Counted from the stretch's first letter, positions 7,993 through 17,179 are shown. The stretch is DNA of 50,605 bases from Eubacteriales bacterium (GCA_030539395.1 JAUNSC010000026.1:1-50605); one strand, 5' to 3'. A program made the numbers and translations. The notes: generated by a model not told the origin, from the letters alone.

Positions 7993-10033
7993 AAAAAATG
8001 GTGCATTAATACGCCGTTTTGACAAAGAACTGCTTCAGATTGAACCATATGGAGAAGACAGTCTTCGCATACGGGCCACCCAGCTGTCTGAATTTCAGAA
8101 ACGTGAAACAGGTGCTTTGCTGCCTGTTTCACAGACAGCGGGCAGCATTGTATCGATAGACGGTGATACCGGATTTATTCAAAATGGAAATATTCGATGT
8201 GAAGTGCTTTGTACGGGGAAGTTAAAATTTTATAACAGGAGCGGAAAGCTGCTTCTGGAAGAAGTACATAAGGACCGCAACGGTCCTGTATCACCTGGAG
8301 AGCCGGAAAGCGCACTGGAGCTTCGGCCAAGGGCCTTCCGGCCTCACAGAGAGACGGACCGGTTTAAGCTGACCGTCCGTTTCGAGGCGAAAGAGGATGA
8401 GAAATTTTACGGAATGGGACAGTATTCTTCTATCCCGTTCTTAAATCTCAAGGGCTGTATGCTGGAATTGGCCCAGAGAAATTCCCAGATTTCGATTCCG
8501 TTTACGGTATCGAGCCGCGGCTATGGCTTCCTCTGGAACAATCCGGCAATAGGAAAGGCTGTATTTGGGAGGAATATCACGGAGTGGACGGCAGACTCCA
8601 CTGCTCAGATGGATTACTGGATTACTGCCGGAGATGTTCCGCAGCAGATTATGGAGAGGTATGCGGAAGTGACCGGAAAAGTGCCGCAAATGCCGGCATA
8701 TGGCACAGGATTGTGGCAGAGCAAGCTCCGCTACCGCACACAGAAAGAGGTACTGGAAGTCGCAGAAGAATATAAAAAGCGGGGACTTCCTCTGTCTGTT
8801 ATCGTAATTGACTTTTTCCATTGGACAGCCCAGGGCGACTGGAAATTCGATCCTGAGTTATGGCCGGACCCGGAAGGAATGGTTCGGAAACTTCGGGATA
8901 TGGGAATCGAACTGATGGTATCCATCTGGCCGACCGTGGAGACCGGAAGTGAAAATTTTGCTCATATGGAAGAGATGGGATATCTCATCCGTACAGAAGC
9001 AGGCCCGCATATCGGCATTAAAAATCAGGATACGTATTTTGATGCAACCAATCCTCAGGCCCGTGAATTTGTATGGCAGAAAATAAAAGAACATTATTAT
9101 GACCAGGGAATCCGGCTTTTCTGGCTGGACGAGTGTGAACCGGAAGTGACCCGGTATGAATACGAAAATTATCGTTTCTGGCTGGGAACACATAAGGAAA
9201 CAGGGAATATCTATCCCAGAGAAGTGTCAAAGATGGTGTATGAAGGAAGAGCGGCGCAGGGAGAGACGGAAATTGTAAGTCTTACACGCTGTGCCTGGGC
9301 CGGATCGCAGCGGTATGGCGCCCTGGTATGGACGGGAGATATTGCTTCAAATTTTGAGAGCCTGCGAAATCAGATTGCTGCAGGATTAAATATGGGACTG
9401 TCAGGAATGCCCTGGTGGACTACGGACATAGGCGGCTTTCACGGCGGAGATGTGCGCTCTGAGGATTTTAGAGAGTGTCTGGTGCGCTGGTTCCAGTTTG
9501 CAACCTTTATCCCTGTTTTGAGAATGCATGGATTTCGGGAACCAAAGGTTATCTCGGAACCGGACAGGACATTTATAGCAGGAAATGCAGAAAGCTGGAA
9601 GTATACCAGCGGTTCGCCAAATGAATTGTGGTCTTTTGGGGAAGAAAATTATGAAATCATGAAATCCTTTCTGGAAATCAGAGAATGTTTGCGCCCGTAT
9701 ATTGACAGTCTTATGACGCAGGCGCATGAGAAGGGAACTCCGTTGATGCGTCCGTACTTCTATGAATATCCCGATGATCCCGGAGCCTGGGAAATTGAGG
9801 ATGCATATCTTTTTGGCCCGGATATTCTGGTAGCTCCTGTTGTGAAAGAACATTGTTTCGAGAGGGAGGTATACCTTCCGGCAGGAGAGTGGCATAATAT
9901 TTTTACAGGGGAAAAGACAGAGGGCGGACGAACCGTTCTTTGTAAAGCACCCATAGAACAGATCCCTGTTTTTGTACATAAAAATATTCTGAAATACCTG
10001 AATGGGGAGAAAAGGCGCAATACCAGCGAATAA
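7982..10033 (+). CDS. GH31 alpha-glycosidase, second copy
   Basis: Second GH31 enzyme, 683 residues from the ATG at 7982. An upstream in-frame ATG at 7937 would lie well inside the previous gene. I chose 7982 because GGAGGAA precedes it and MLYEKNG matches the family N-terminus. It overlaps the first GH31 gene by 11 bases. The nucleophile is D383 (WLDECEPE) and the acid/base is D453 (WTGDIASN); WWTTDIGGF and RMHGFRE are also present. Relative to the first copy it has an insertion after the RMHGFR segment (about VISEPDRTFIAGNAESW). Two similar but clearly diverged paralogues in one operon suggest complementary activities on one oligosaccharide, or on two linkages. Cytoplasmic, with no signal peptide. 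Confidence 0.93.
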   Translation: MLYEKNGALIRRFDKELLQIEPYGEDSLRIRATQLSEFQKRETGALLPVSQTAGSIVSIDGDTGFIQNGNIRCEVLCTGKLKFYNRSGKLLLEEVHKDRNGPVSPGEPESALELRPRAFRPHRETDRFKLTVRFEAKEDEKFYGMGQYSSIPFLNLKGCMLELAQRNSQISIPFTVSSRGYGFLWNNPAIGKAVFGRNITEWTADSTAQMDYWITAGDVPQQIMERYAEVTGKVPQMPAYGTGLWQSKLRYRTQKEVLEVAEEYKKRGLPLSVIVIDFFHWTAQGDWKFDPELWPDPEGMVRKLRDMGIELMVSIWPTVETGSENFAHMEEMGYLIRTEAGPHIGIKNQDTYFDATNPQAREFVWQKIKEHYYDQGIRLFWLDECEPEVTRYEYENYRFWLGTHKETGNIYPREVSKMVYEGRAAQGETEIVSLTRCAWAGSQRYGALVWTGDIASNFESLRNQIAAGLNMGLSGMPWWTTDIGGFHGGDVRSEDFRECLVRWFQFATFIPVLRMHGFREPKVISEPDRTFIAGNAESWKYTSGSPNELWSFGEENYEIMKSFLEIRECLRPYIDSLMTQAHEKGTPLMRPYFYEYPDDPGAWEIEDAYLFGPDILVAPVVKEHCFEREVYLPAGEWHNIFTGEKTEGGRTVLCKAPIEQIPVFVHKNILKYLNGEKRRNTSE

Positions 10034-10051
10034 TGAGCGAGGTTATGGCTT

Positions 10052-10432
10052 ATGAAAATAGTAAAACAGATTGGGCTGATCTTCAGCATTTATCTTGGCT
10101 CTGAGATAATAAGTAAACTGCTGCCGTTTTCACTGCCGGGAAGTGTGATTAGCCTGGTGGTGATAGCTGTGCTGCTGGCAACAAACAGGATGAAGGAAGA
10201 AGACATCCGGGAAACGGCGGATTTTCTGTTGAAAATTATGGCAATGCTGTTTGTGCCGGCAGGAATTGGAGTAGTAGAAGATTTTTCCAGTGTCCAGGGC
10301 CAGCTGTGGAAAATAATTTTTATCGTTATTGCTGCACTGATTATTACATTTCTTGGATCTTATTTAGTGGCATCACTGGTTCAGAAAATAGCGGAGAGGA
10401 GGAAACGGAAATATGGAAACCATATGGAGTAA
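10052..10432 (+). CDS. CidA/LrgA family membrane protein
   Basis: Small membrane protein of 126 residues with four predicted helices (about 5-25, 28-45, 60-80, 88-112). A highly basic tail (ERRKRKYG) follows. The opening YLGSEIISKLLPFSLPGSVISLVV matches the CidA/LrgA signature, in which a Leu-Pro-Gly-Ser turn separates the first two helices. The family is described as holin-like and, in LrgAB, as involved in murein-hydrolase control or in export of small metabolites such as pyruvate. It overlaps the LrgB-like gene by 20 bases. Its place at the end of the sugar operon favours a role in overflow-metabolite transport, which is an inference. Confidence 0.88.
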   Translation: MKIVKQIGLIFSIYLGSEIISKLLPFSLPGSVISLVVIAVLLATNRMKEEDIRETADFLLKIMAMLFVPAGIGVVEDFSSVQGQLWKIIFIVIAALIITFLGSYLVASLVQKIAERRKRKYGNHME

Positions 10433-11090
10433 TATGTTGTTTGGTATCATCCTCACAATACTTACCTATCAGGCCGGTATATGGATTAATCAGAAAGTGA
10501 AATCACCATTGGCTAATCCGCTGCTTCTTTCGATTATTTTTTGCGTTATTATCATGAAGCTGCTGCATATCAGCTATGATGATTATATGGAGGGCGGCAG
10601 AGTCATCAACATGCTGATCGGTCCTGCTACGGCGGTGATCGGACTGTCCGTATTCCGCCAACGCAAAGTTCTGCAAAAGGAGTTTGTGCCAATTATTGCA
10701 GGCAGTCTCGGAGCATGTATCTGTTCCATGGGAAGCGTATGGATTCTGGGAAATCTTCTTGGACTGGATAAAACGATGACCGTATCCATGTTCCCTAAAT
10801 CGGTTACGACCGCAATTGCATTGGATGTTTCGGTTCAGTTAAATGGAATGAAGGCAATTACATTAATGGCAGTGATTATGACGGGAGTCCTCGGCTCTGT
10901 TATCTGTCCGGCCCTGGTCAGGCTGCTGCATCTGAAAGATCCTGTTGCAACAGGGGTCGCCATGGGCTCTACAAGCCATGCTGCAGGCACGGCCCGTGCT
11001 ATGGAAATGGGAGAAATACAGGGAGCTGTGAGCGGAGTGTGTATTGGAGTTGCAGGACTTTTGACTGCTCTGATAGCAGTGTTTCTGTAA
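10413..11090 (+). CDS. LrgB family membrane protein
   Basis: Polytopic membrane protein of 225 residues with about six to seven helices. It shows LrgB family signatures: PLANPLLLSII near the N-terminus, MLIGPATAVIGL, MFPKSVTTAIALDVS, and GSTSHAAGTARAMEMGE near the C-terminus. Translation starts within the preceding LrgA-like gene, using AGGAGGAAACGG as ribosome binding site. LrgA and LrgB usually work together. The pair ends the operon, followed by a long hairpin at 11111-11160. Confidence 0.92.
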   Translation: METIWSNMLFGIILTILTYQAGIWINQKVKSPLANPLLLSIIFCVIIMKLLHISYDDYMEGGRVINMLIGPATAVIGLSVFRQRKVLQKEFVPIIAGSLGACICSMGSVWILGNLLGLDKTMTVSMFPKSVTTAIALDVSVQLNGMKAITLMAVIMTGVLGSVICPALVRLLHLKDPVATGVAMGSTSHAAGTARAMEMGEIQGAVSGVCIGVAGLLTALIAVFL

Positions 11091-11110
11091 AACGGTGCTG
11101 AATAAAATGC

Positions 11111-11160
11111 GGAACAATACCCTGTTGGGACGGCTGTCTGAGCTGACAGGGCATTGTTCC
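11111..11160. terminator. Hairpin between convergent lrgB and DUF402 genes
   Basis: GGAACAAT-A-CCCTGT pairs with ACAGGG-C-ATTGTTCC around a loop of about 20 bases. On the minus strand it is followed by GCATTTTATT, so it fits best as the terminator of the leftward DUF402 gene. It may also end the rightward operon, although no T-tract follows on that side. Confidence 0.65.
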
Positions 11161-11185
11161 GGAAAAATCAGGTCAGGGGACAGGT

Positions 11186-11689
11186 TTAAACATTCCCCTG
11201 ACTATTTATTTTACGTTCGGCCTCTTCAATATACGCCTGCAGCCGGTCAAATTTCCCTTCATAAATGATCTGAAGAAGACGGTTTAATTGGCGCAGAGAA
11301 ATCAGAAGCTGTTCTTCTGATATCAGTTTTTTTTCTGTTGCATCGGCAAGTTCGTCCAGATCAACAACTTCCACGGTTCCGTCCGGATGGACGATCACAT
11401 CGGCAAGCAGGTCGATCATTGTATAGGTGTTTGAACCTGCATCATATTCGCTGGTAATGATGTCGCAATACCAGTAGATCAGCTGCCCGTCATGATCATA
11501 GAATTTACTGACTTTTATGCCTTTGTCAAGAAAAAAGGCAGACAGCCCGTGACTGAGCTTTTTCTTTGGCCGTATGGTCTTCCAGCGTGTAATGATCAGA
11601 TTATCTTCCAGATGGAGGATTTCATCGTGATTCAGATGTACACATTCGTTGGGAATCAGTCTTTTTCGGTAAAGAGTTGGCATATTCAT
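11186..11689 (-). CDS. DUF402 domain protein
   Basis: Protein of 167 residues. The DUF402 hallmark is DLLADVIVHPDGTVEVVDLDEL near residues 90-112, with conserved Asp/Glu residues that bind metal in related proteins. It is preceded by RKRLIPNE and a WKTIRP segment near the N-terminus. Family members characterised elsewhere include a nucleoside di/triphosphatase and the FomD-type nucleotide hydrolase, so a phosphohydrolase role is plausible but not shown here. The C-terminal third is helical and charged. It starts at ATG 11689 with AAAGGAG upstream. Transcribed opposite to its neighbours, it appears to be a single-gene unit. Confidence 0.8.
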   Translation of the reverse strand: MNMPTLYRKRLIPNECVHLNHDEILHLEDNLIITRWKTIRPKKKLSHGLSAFFLDKGIKVSKFYDHDGQLIYWYCDIITSEYDAGSNTYTMIDLLADVIVHPDGTVEVVDLDELADATEKKLISEEQLLISLRQLNRLLQIIYEGKFDRLQAYIEEAERKINSQGNV

Positions 11690-11821
11690 AAAAAGACTCC
11701 TTTCAGATAAAGGGAAGATAGTGAAATTATTATTTATTGCAGCATAGAAAGATTTTATAATGTTTTTAGTATATTATAGGCTTTTATGAAAATCAATAAA
11801 ATGTAAAAAAATTATAAGTTT

Positions 11822-11850
11822 TTGACAAAATGGCCGTTATGCACTACAAT
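11822..11850 (+). promoter_or_regulatory. Promoter of proS
   Basis: Near-consensus TTGACA (11822-11827), a 17-bp spacer and TACAAT (11845-11850). The remaining leader is only about 60 bases and holds a 7-bp hairpin (TCCGGCA at 11862-11868 with TGCCGGA at 11880-11886) before the AGGAGAG ribosome binding site. Confidence 0.85.
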
Positions 11851-11919
11851 GGGATATAACGTCCGGCAGGCTGCCCGTATGCCGGAGAGGATAGAAGAAA
11901 GAATGAGGAGAGAAAAATC

Positions 11920-13359
11920 ATGGCAAAGGACAAGAAATTGGTAGAGGCTATTACTTCTATGGAAGATGATTTCGCGCAGTGGTATACAGATGTTGTGAAA
12001 AAAGCAGAGTTGATTGATTATACCAGTGTTAAGGGCTGTATGGTCATCAAACCGGCAGGCTATGCCATCTGGGAGAATATACAGCATGAGCTGGACAGAC
12101 GGTTTAAAGAGACAGGTGTTGAAAATGTATATCTGCCGATGTTTATTCCGGAAAGCCTGCTTCAGAAGGAAAAAGATCATGTGGAAGGTTTCGCACCGGA
12201 GGTTGCATGGGTGACACATGGCGGACTGGAACCGCTTCAGGAAAGGATGTGCGTACGTCCCACATCTGAAACTTTGTTCTGTGATTTTTATGCAAACGAT
12301 GTGCATTCTTACCGTGATCTTCCAAGAGTATATAATCAGTGGTGTTCTGTTGTTCGCTGGGAGAAGACTACAAGACCATTCCTGCGTTCCAGGGAATTTT
12401 TATGGCAGGAGGGCCATACGGCTCACGCCACAGCGGAGGAAGCGGAAGAGAGAACGATTCAGATGCTGAATGTTTATGCAGACTTCTGTGAGGAAGTACT
12501 GGCTATTCCGGTAGTTAAAGGCCGCAAGACGGATAAAGAGAAATTTGCAGGTGCAGAAGCCACCTATACGATTGAGTCTTTAATGCACGATGGAAAAGCT
12601 CTTCAGTCCGGTACCAGCCACAATTTTGGAGATGGATTTGCAAAAGCGTTTAATATTCAGTTTGCAGACAGGGATAATAAATTGAAGTATGTTCATCAGA
12701 CTTCATGGGGAATGACTACACGTATGATCGGAGCCATCATCATGGTTCACGGCGATAACAGCGGACTGGTGCTCCCGCCGAGAATTGCTCCCACGCAGGT
12801 AATGGTGATTCCGATCCAGATGCAGAAAGAAGGTGTTCTGGATAAGGCAAACGAAGTGAAAGCAGCTTTGGCAGCAGCGGGACTGCGCGTGAAGCTGGAT
12901 GATTCCGAAAAGAGCCCGGGCTGGAAATTCTCTGAGGCAGAGATGCGCGGTATTCCGGTACGTATTGAACTTGGCCCGAAGGATATTGAAGCGGGACAGG
13001 CGGTTATTGTCCGCCGTGATACCAGAGAAAAGATTGCGGTTCCGATAGAAGAACTGCCGGCAAAGGTTCAGGAAGTTCTGGATATTATGCAGAAAGAGAT
13101 GCTGGAGAGAGCAAGATCCCACAGAGAAGCACATACCTGGGTTGCAAAAACGCTGGAAGAGTTTAAAGATATCGCGGAAAATAAACCTGGATTTATCAAG
13201 GCTATGTGGTGTGGAGACCAGGCATGCGAAGATGCTCTCAAAGAAGAGGCAGGAGTGACATCCAGATGTATGCCGTTTGAGCAGGAAAAGATTTCATGTG
13301 AGTGTATTTACTGCAAAAAGCCGGCTAAAAAGATGGTATACTGGGGAAAAGCTTATTAA
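11920..13359 (+). CDS. Prolyl-tRNA synthetase, archaeal/eukaryotic type (ProS type 3)
   Basis: Class II aminoacyl-tRNA synthetase that charges tRNA-Pro, 479 residues, the size of the short archaeal/eukaryotic-like form rather than the longer bacterial form with an editing domain. Motif 2 is seen as [18 protein letters not shown] and motif 3 around [17 protein letters not shown]. It is followed by the anticodon-binding domain and the C-terminal zinc-binding extension with Cys residues ([14 protein letters not shown]) ending in a conserved aromatic tail (YWGKAY). This form is common in Clostridia. It is expressed from its own promoter with a short leader and ends at a strong terminator. The start has GAGGAG upstream. 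Confidence 0.96.
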   Translation: MAKDKKLVEAITSMEDDFAQWYTDVVKKAELIDYTSVKGCMVIKPAGYAIWENIQHELDRRFKETGVENVYLPMFIPESLLQKEKDHVEGFAPEVAWVTHGGLEPLQERMCVRPTSETLFCDFYANDVHSYRDLPRVYNQWCSVVRWEKTTRPFLRSREFLWQEGHTAHATAEEAEERTIQMLNVYADFCEEVLAIPVVKGRKTDKEKFAGAEATYTIESLMHDGKALQSGTSHNFGDGFAKAFNIQFADRDNKLKYVHQTSWGMTTRMIGAIIMVHGDNSGLVLPPRIAPTQVMVIPIQMQKEGVLDKANEVKAALAAAGLRVKLDDSEKSPGWKFSEAEMRGIPVRIELGPKDIEAGQAVIVRRDTREKIAVPIEELPAKVQEVLDIMQKEMLERARSHREAHTWVAKTLEEFKDIAENKPGFIKAMWCGDQACEDALKEEAGVTSRCMPFEQEKISCECIYCKKPAKKMVYWGKAY

Positions 13360-13408
13360 TATTGGTTTAAGTGTCGGTCATGCATTCTATGGCTGTATGG
13401 GAAAAGCT

Positions 13409-13458
13409 GCCTTGCGGCGGATATGCAGGAAAAGCATATCTGACGCAAGGCATTTTTT
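13409..13458 (+). terminator. Intrinsic terminator after proS
   Basis: GCCTTGCG (13409-13416) pairs with CGCAAGGC (13444-13451), extended by an inner ATATGC/GCATAT stem, and is followed by a six-T run. Confidence 0.9.
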
Positions 13459-13467
13459 GTATAAAAT

Positions 13468-13485
13468 ATATGACAATTGTCATAT
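13468..13485. promoter_or_regulatory. 18-bp perfect palindrome upstream of the sugar transporter
   Basis: ATATGACAATTGTCATAT is a perfect palindrome lying 22 bp upstream of the -35 box of the following operon. Its size and place suit a dimeric regulator. The cognate factor is unknown; the NarL-type regulator at 19514-20182 is one candidate. Confidence 0.55.
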
Positions 13486-13507
13486 TAAAAAAATTACATT
13501 GTGCATC

Positions 13508-13536
13508 TTTACAATAAAACAAAAATCTGATAATAT
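13508..13536 (+). promoter_or_regulatory. Promoter of the RbsB-type transporter operon
   Basis: TTTACA (13508-13513), a 17-bp spacer and TAATAT (13531-13536). The ribosome binding site AAGGAGGG lies 40 bases downstream. Confidence 0.6.
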
Positions 13537-13589
13537 CATTTTATACAAAAGTGCCAAACGTGGTACGGAAAATAAGGAGGGCTTTACTT

Positions 13590-14519
13590 ATGAACAAAAA
13601 ATTAGCAGGTGCAGTTGTATGCGCAGCAGTTGCGACAATGGCGGCTTCCGCAGTATCCGCAGAAGGTCTGAAACTTGGTTATACATGTATGGACGGAACA
13701 AATCCGTTTTTTGTAACCATCGAAAACAGAATGCGTGAAATGGTTGAGGAAAACGGCGATGAGCTTATCGCAGTTGACCCGGCAAATGATGTTACAAAAC
13801 AGATTCCGATGGTAGAAGACCTTATCGTTCAGGAAATTGACGGTATGTTCATGAACCCGGTTGATGCAGAAGGTATCCTCCCGGCTCTGGATCAGTTAAA
13901 AGAAGCTGGTATTCCTATTATTGGTTTTGATACTGAAGTAGCAGATATGTCTTATCTTGTATCCTATGCAGGATCTGATAACTACAACGCTGGTAAAGTT
14001 TGTGGTGAAGACCTCGTAGCTAAATGCCCGGACGGCGGAAAGATCATCGTTCTGGATTCCCCGACAATGCAGTCTGTAACAGACAGAACGAACGGATTCC
14101 TGGATGCTATCGACGGCAAGGGATTTGAAATCGTTGGTCAGCAGGATGCAAAAGGTAACCTTCAGGTAGCTCAGGGTCTGGCAGAAGACCTTCTGACAGC
14201 TAACCCGGATATCGTTGCTATCTTCGGCGGAAATGACCCGACAGCTCTTGGTGCTCTTGCAGCAGCAAAAGGACAGAACTTTGAAGGTATCCTGATTTAC
14301 GGTGTTGACGGTTCTCCGGACATCAAAGCAGAACTTGCTAAAGGTGATTCTCTGATCGCAGGTACCGGCGCACAGTCTCCGGTAACTATCGCTGAAACAG
14401 CTGTTGAAATTATGTATAAACATCTGAATGGTGAAGAAGTTGACGAGAGATACCCGGTTGAAACATTCCTGATCACTGCTGAAAACGTAGAAGAATACGG
14501 CACAGACGGATGGCAGTAA
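13590..14519 (+). CDS. RbsB-like sugar-binding protein of ABC transporter
   Basis: Extracellular sugar-binding protein of the ribose/galactose (Peripla_BP_4) family, 309 residues from the ATG at 13590. An in-frame ATG at 13551 lacks a good ribosome binding site, whereas AAGGAGGG precedes 13590. A signal peptide runs to about residue 21 (SAVSA-EG). Family features are TNPFFVTIENRM, DPANDVTKQIPMVEDL, INPVDAEG-like FMNPVDAEG, GGNDPTALGALAA and GVDGSPDIK. It heads the operon with the double ATPase and permease, but a strong terminator directly after it implies it is made in excess. Codon use is strongly biased, consistent with high expression. The sugar is unknown; a pentose or hexose is usual for the family. 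Confidence 0.92.
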   Translation: MNKKLAGAVVCAAVATMAASAVSAEGLKLGYTCMDGTNPFFVTIENRMREMVEENGDELIAVDPANDVTKQIPMVEDLIVQEIDGMFMNPVDAEGILPALDQLKEAGIPIIGFDTEVADMSYLVSYAGSDNYNAGKVCGEDLVAKCPDGGKIIVLDSPTMQSVTDRTNGFLDAIDGKGFEIVGQQDAKGNLQVAQGLAEDLLTANPDIVAIFGGNDPTALGALAAAKGQNFEGILIYGVDGSPDIKAELAKGDSLIAGTGAQSPVTIAETAVEIMYKHLNGEEVDERYPVETFLITAENVEEYGTDGWQ

Positions 14520-14532
14520 TTGAAATTTAACA

Positions 14533-14571
14533 GTGCCATGCTCCCCGGAAGGGGAGCGGGCACATTTTTTT
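14533..14571 (+). terminator. Intrinsic terminator inside the operon, after the binding protein
   Basis: GCTCCCC/GGGGAGC around a GGAA tetraloop, extended by GTGCC/GGCAC and followed by seven T residues. It sits between the binding-protein and ATPase genes, so readthrough must supply the distal genes. Confidence 0.9.
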
Positions 14572-14599
14572 GTTATGAATAGAACAGGCAGGTGAGTTT

Positions 14600-16087
14600 A
14601 TGAGTGAACACGTATTGCTTCAAATGAAAAACATACACAAATCCTTTCCGGGTGTTAAGGCTCTTCAGGCGGTAGATTTTGAACTGCGTGCAGGCGAGGT
14701 TCACGCGCTTCTGGGGGAAAACGGTGCCGGAAAATCAACTCTGATCAAAGTCCTGGGTGGTATTTATATTGCCGAAGAGGGCGAAATTTATATCGAGGGC
14801 CAGAAAGTAAATATCGACAGCGTTAATGCATCCCATGACAACGGTATCGCTATTATCCATCAGGAACTGGTGCTGGTACCGCATATGACAGTTGCGGAAA
14901 ATATTTTCCTGGGCAGAGAACCGGGCGGCAGGTTTGTAAACCATGATAAGATGGAGAAGGATGCGCAGGAACTTCTGGATGCATACGGTCTTGGATTTAC
15001 TTCTGATACACTGATAAAAGATCTGACGATTGCTCAGCAGCAGATGGTAGAAATTATTAAGGCCATTTCCTTTAATTCCAGAATTCTGGTTATGGATGAA
15101 CCGACATCCTCTATTTCCGATAAAGAAGTAAGTTTCTTATTTGAAACCATGCGTACCCTTACGGCAAAAGGGGTAGGAATTATCTACATTTCTCATAAGA
15201 TGAGCGAGTTGGAGCAGATTTGCGACCGTGTAACGGTAATGCGTGACGGTACTTACGTAGGAACAGAAGTTGTGGCAGAGACGAATAAAGATAAGTTGAT
15301 TGCCATGATGGTAGGACGTGAGCTGACAAATTATTATACGCGGGATTTCCTTGACAAAGAAACAGAAGTTGTCCTCAAGTGCGATAATATTGCAGACGGA
15401 AAAATGGCTAAGGGAGCTACTTTTGAAGTACATAAAGGTGAGATTGTCGGTTTCGCCGGGCTGGTTGGAGCCGGCCGGAGTGAGACGATGAAAGCAATAT
15501 TCGGACTGACCCCGGGAGCAACCGGAGAGATCTGGGTAAATGGAACAAAGGTGAATATAAAAACACCGGTAGATGCGATGAAATATGGTATTGCGCTGGT
15601 ACCTGAAGACCGGAAGCTGGAGGGACTTTACAAGGTTCAGAGCGTACGGTTTAATTCTACGATCGAGGTTTTGAAAGACTTCATGAAAGGTATTCGCGTG
15701 GATGCGGATAAAGAAGAAGAAATTACCCAGAAATATATTGATATGATGGCGACCAAGACTCCTTCGCAGGAGCAGGTAATCGGAAATCTTTCCGGAGGAA
15801 ACCAGCAGAAGGTTATGATCGGGCGCTGGCTCGCCACATCACCGGAGATATTGATTTTGGATGAGCCTACCCGAGGCGTAGACGTGGGGGCGAAGGCAGA
15901 AATTTATGCAATCATGAATGAACTGGCAAAACAGGGTATGGCGATTATTATGATTTCTTCAGAACTTCCGGAAATCTTAAACATGAGCGACCGTATCTAT
16001 GTTATGTGCGATGGAAAATTGACCGGATGCTTCAGTCACGATGAGGGTGTAACACAGGAAAAAATTATGAAACTGGCAGCAAAATAG
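14600..16087 (+). CDS. Sugar ABC transporter ATPase with two cassettes (RbsA/MglA type)
   Basis: Cytoplasmic ATPase of a ribose/galactose-class importer, 495 residues, made of two fused nucleotide-binding domains. The first has Walker A GENGAGKSTLIKVL (near residue 40), signature LTIAQQQMVEI and Walker B ILVMDEPTSS. The second has the degenerate P-loop GLVGAGRSE, signature LSGGNQQKV and Walker B ILILDEPTRGVD, as is normal in RbsA-type proteins. It lies 80 bases after the binding-protein gene, beyond a terminator, and 19 bases before the permease gene. It powers import of the sugar bound by the 13590-14519 product. Confidence 0.95.
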   Translation: MSEHVLLQMKNIHKSFPGVKALQAVDFELRAGEVHALLGENGAGKSTLIKVLGGIYIAEEGEIYIEGQKVNIDSVNASHDNGIAIIHQELVLVPHMTVAENIFLGREPGGRFVNHDKMEKDAQELLDAYGLGFTSDTLIKDLTIAQQQMVEIIKAISFNSRILVMDEPTSSISDKEVSFLFETMRTLTAKGVGIIYISHKMSELEQICDRVTVMRDGTYVGTEVVAETNKDKLIAMMVGRELTNYYTRDFLDKETEVVLKCDNIADGKMAKGATFEVHKGEIVGFAGLVGAGRSETMKAIFGLTPGATGEIWVNGTKVNIKTPVDAMKYGIALVPEDRKLEGLYKVQSVRFNSTIEVLKDFMKGIRVDADKEEEITQKYIDMMATKTPSQEQVIGNLSGGNQQKVMIGRWLATSPEILILDEPTRGVDVGAKAEIYAIMNELAKQGMAIIMISSELPEILNMSDRIYVMCDGKLTGCFSHDEGVTQEKIMKLAAK

Positions 16088-16106
16088 CCATAGGGAGGAG
16101 AGACAA

Positions 16107-17069
16107 ATGTCAAGATTTCAAAAAAATGTAAAACAGTATTTTAAAGAAAATTTGGGAATTTTAGTTGCTCTTGCGGCTATCTGTATTTTCCTTGCAGTAT
16201 TCCCCAAAACCAGTGGTATTTTCCTGAGCCAGAAGAATATATTTAACGTGCTTCGTCAGATAGCTCCGAACGTATTCTTATCCTGCGGTATGGTAATGGT
16301 TATCATTCTGGGCGGTATCGATCTTTCCGTTGGTATGGTCATCGCGTTATCCGGATGTTTTGCCGCAGGCTGTGTATCCCGTTATGGATTACCGATTCCG
16401 GCAGCATTTTTGATTGGTATTTTAATTGGTGTTGCAGTCGGTGCCTTTAATGGTATCTGGATTGCAAAGACAACGATTCCTCCGTTTATCGTAACACTGG
16501 CATCCATGAATATTTCAAAAGGTCTTGCGCAGGTTTATACCGGCGGTTCACCGGTGCGTGTCGTAAACGATGAATGGCAGTTTCTGGGAGCCGGTTATGT
16601 GGGTCCGGTTCCGGTTCCGGTTATCCTGATGGCAATTGTGCTGATCATCACGGCAATCATTATGAATAAGACAAAACTGGGCCGTCATATATATGCGGTG
16701 GGCGGAAATGCCCAGGCGGCAACTTTCTCTGGTATTAACAGCGGAAAAGTAAAATTCCTGGTACATACATATTCAGGCCTGATGGCTGGTCTGGCAGGCG
16801 TTGTCTGGGCATCCCGTATGTATTCCGGACAGCCGACAGCCGGTGAGGGCGCTGAGATGGATGCTATCGCAGCGGTAGTTGTGGGCGGAACCTCCATGGC
16901 AGGCGGTTCCGGTAAGATAGGCGGTATGATCATCGGTGCAATCATCATCGGCGTTCTGAATAATGGTCTGAACCTGATGAACGTTAATACATCCTGGCAG
17001 TATTGTATTAAAGGTATTGTAATTCTGCTGGCGGTATTTACAGACTACATAAGAAACCGCAAAGGATAA
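16107..17069 (+). CDS. Sugar ABC transporter permease (RbsC/MglC type)
   Basis: Inner-membrane permease of 320 residues with about eight to ten hydrophobic segments. The BPD_transp_2 signatures are GGIDLSVGMVIALSG near residue 70, TIPPFIVTLASMNI, and GGTSMAGGSGKIGGMIIGA in the C-terminal third. It is preceded by AGGGAGGAG and is the last gene of the transporter operon. Two hairpins follow. It presumably functions as a homodimer with the RbsA-like ATPase. Substrate is not predictable from the permease. Confidence 0.95.
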   Translation: MSRFQKNVKQYFKENLGILVALAAICIFLAVFPKTSGIFLSQKNIFNVLRQIAPNVFLSCGMVMVIILGGIDLSVGMVIALSGCFAAGCVSRYGLPIPAAFLIGILIGVAVGAFNGIWIAKTTIPPFIVTLASMNISKGLAQVYTGGSPVRVVNDEWQFLGAGYVGPVPVPVILMAIVLIITAIIMNKTKLGRHIYAVGGNAQAATFSGINSGKVKFLVHTYSGLMAGLAGVVWASRMYSGQPTAGEGAEMDAIAAVVVGGTSMAGGSGKIGGMIIGAIIIGVLNNGLNLMNVNTSWQYCIKGIVILLAVFTDYIRNRKG

Positions 17070-17090
17070 TTACATAAAGAATATGTTGAT

Positions 17091-17137
17091 GAAGGCTGCT
17101 GCGGGGCAGATGTCAGATTTACTCCGCATCGGCCTTC
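17091..17137 (+). terminator. Hairpin downstream of the permease gene
   Basis: GAAGGC (17091-17096) pairs with GCCTTC (17132-17137), with an inner GCGG/CCGC stem; TTGTTG follows. It is weaker than the hairpin 22 bases downstream. Confidence 0.5.
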
Positions 17138-17158
17138 TTGTTGCCATGCATATGAACC

Positions 17159-17179
17159 AAAGATCCGGCGGATCTTTTT
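17159..17179 (+). terminator. Intrinsic terminator ahead of the sensor operon
   Basis: AAAGATCC and GGATCTTT enclose a three-base loop and run into five T residues. It separates the transporter operon from the sensory operon that starts at 17239. Confidence 0.85.

Noticed and set aside
9401-9979. 192-residue minus-strand frame
   Set aside because: Antisense to the second GH31 gene; no ribosome binding site or recognisable motif.
11857-11919. T-box or riboswitch ahead of proS
   Set aside because: The leader after the promoter is only about 60 bases and I see no T-box-type sequence or terminator in it, only a short hairpin.
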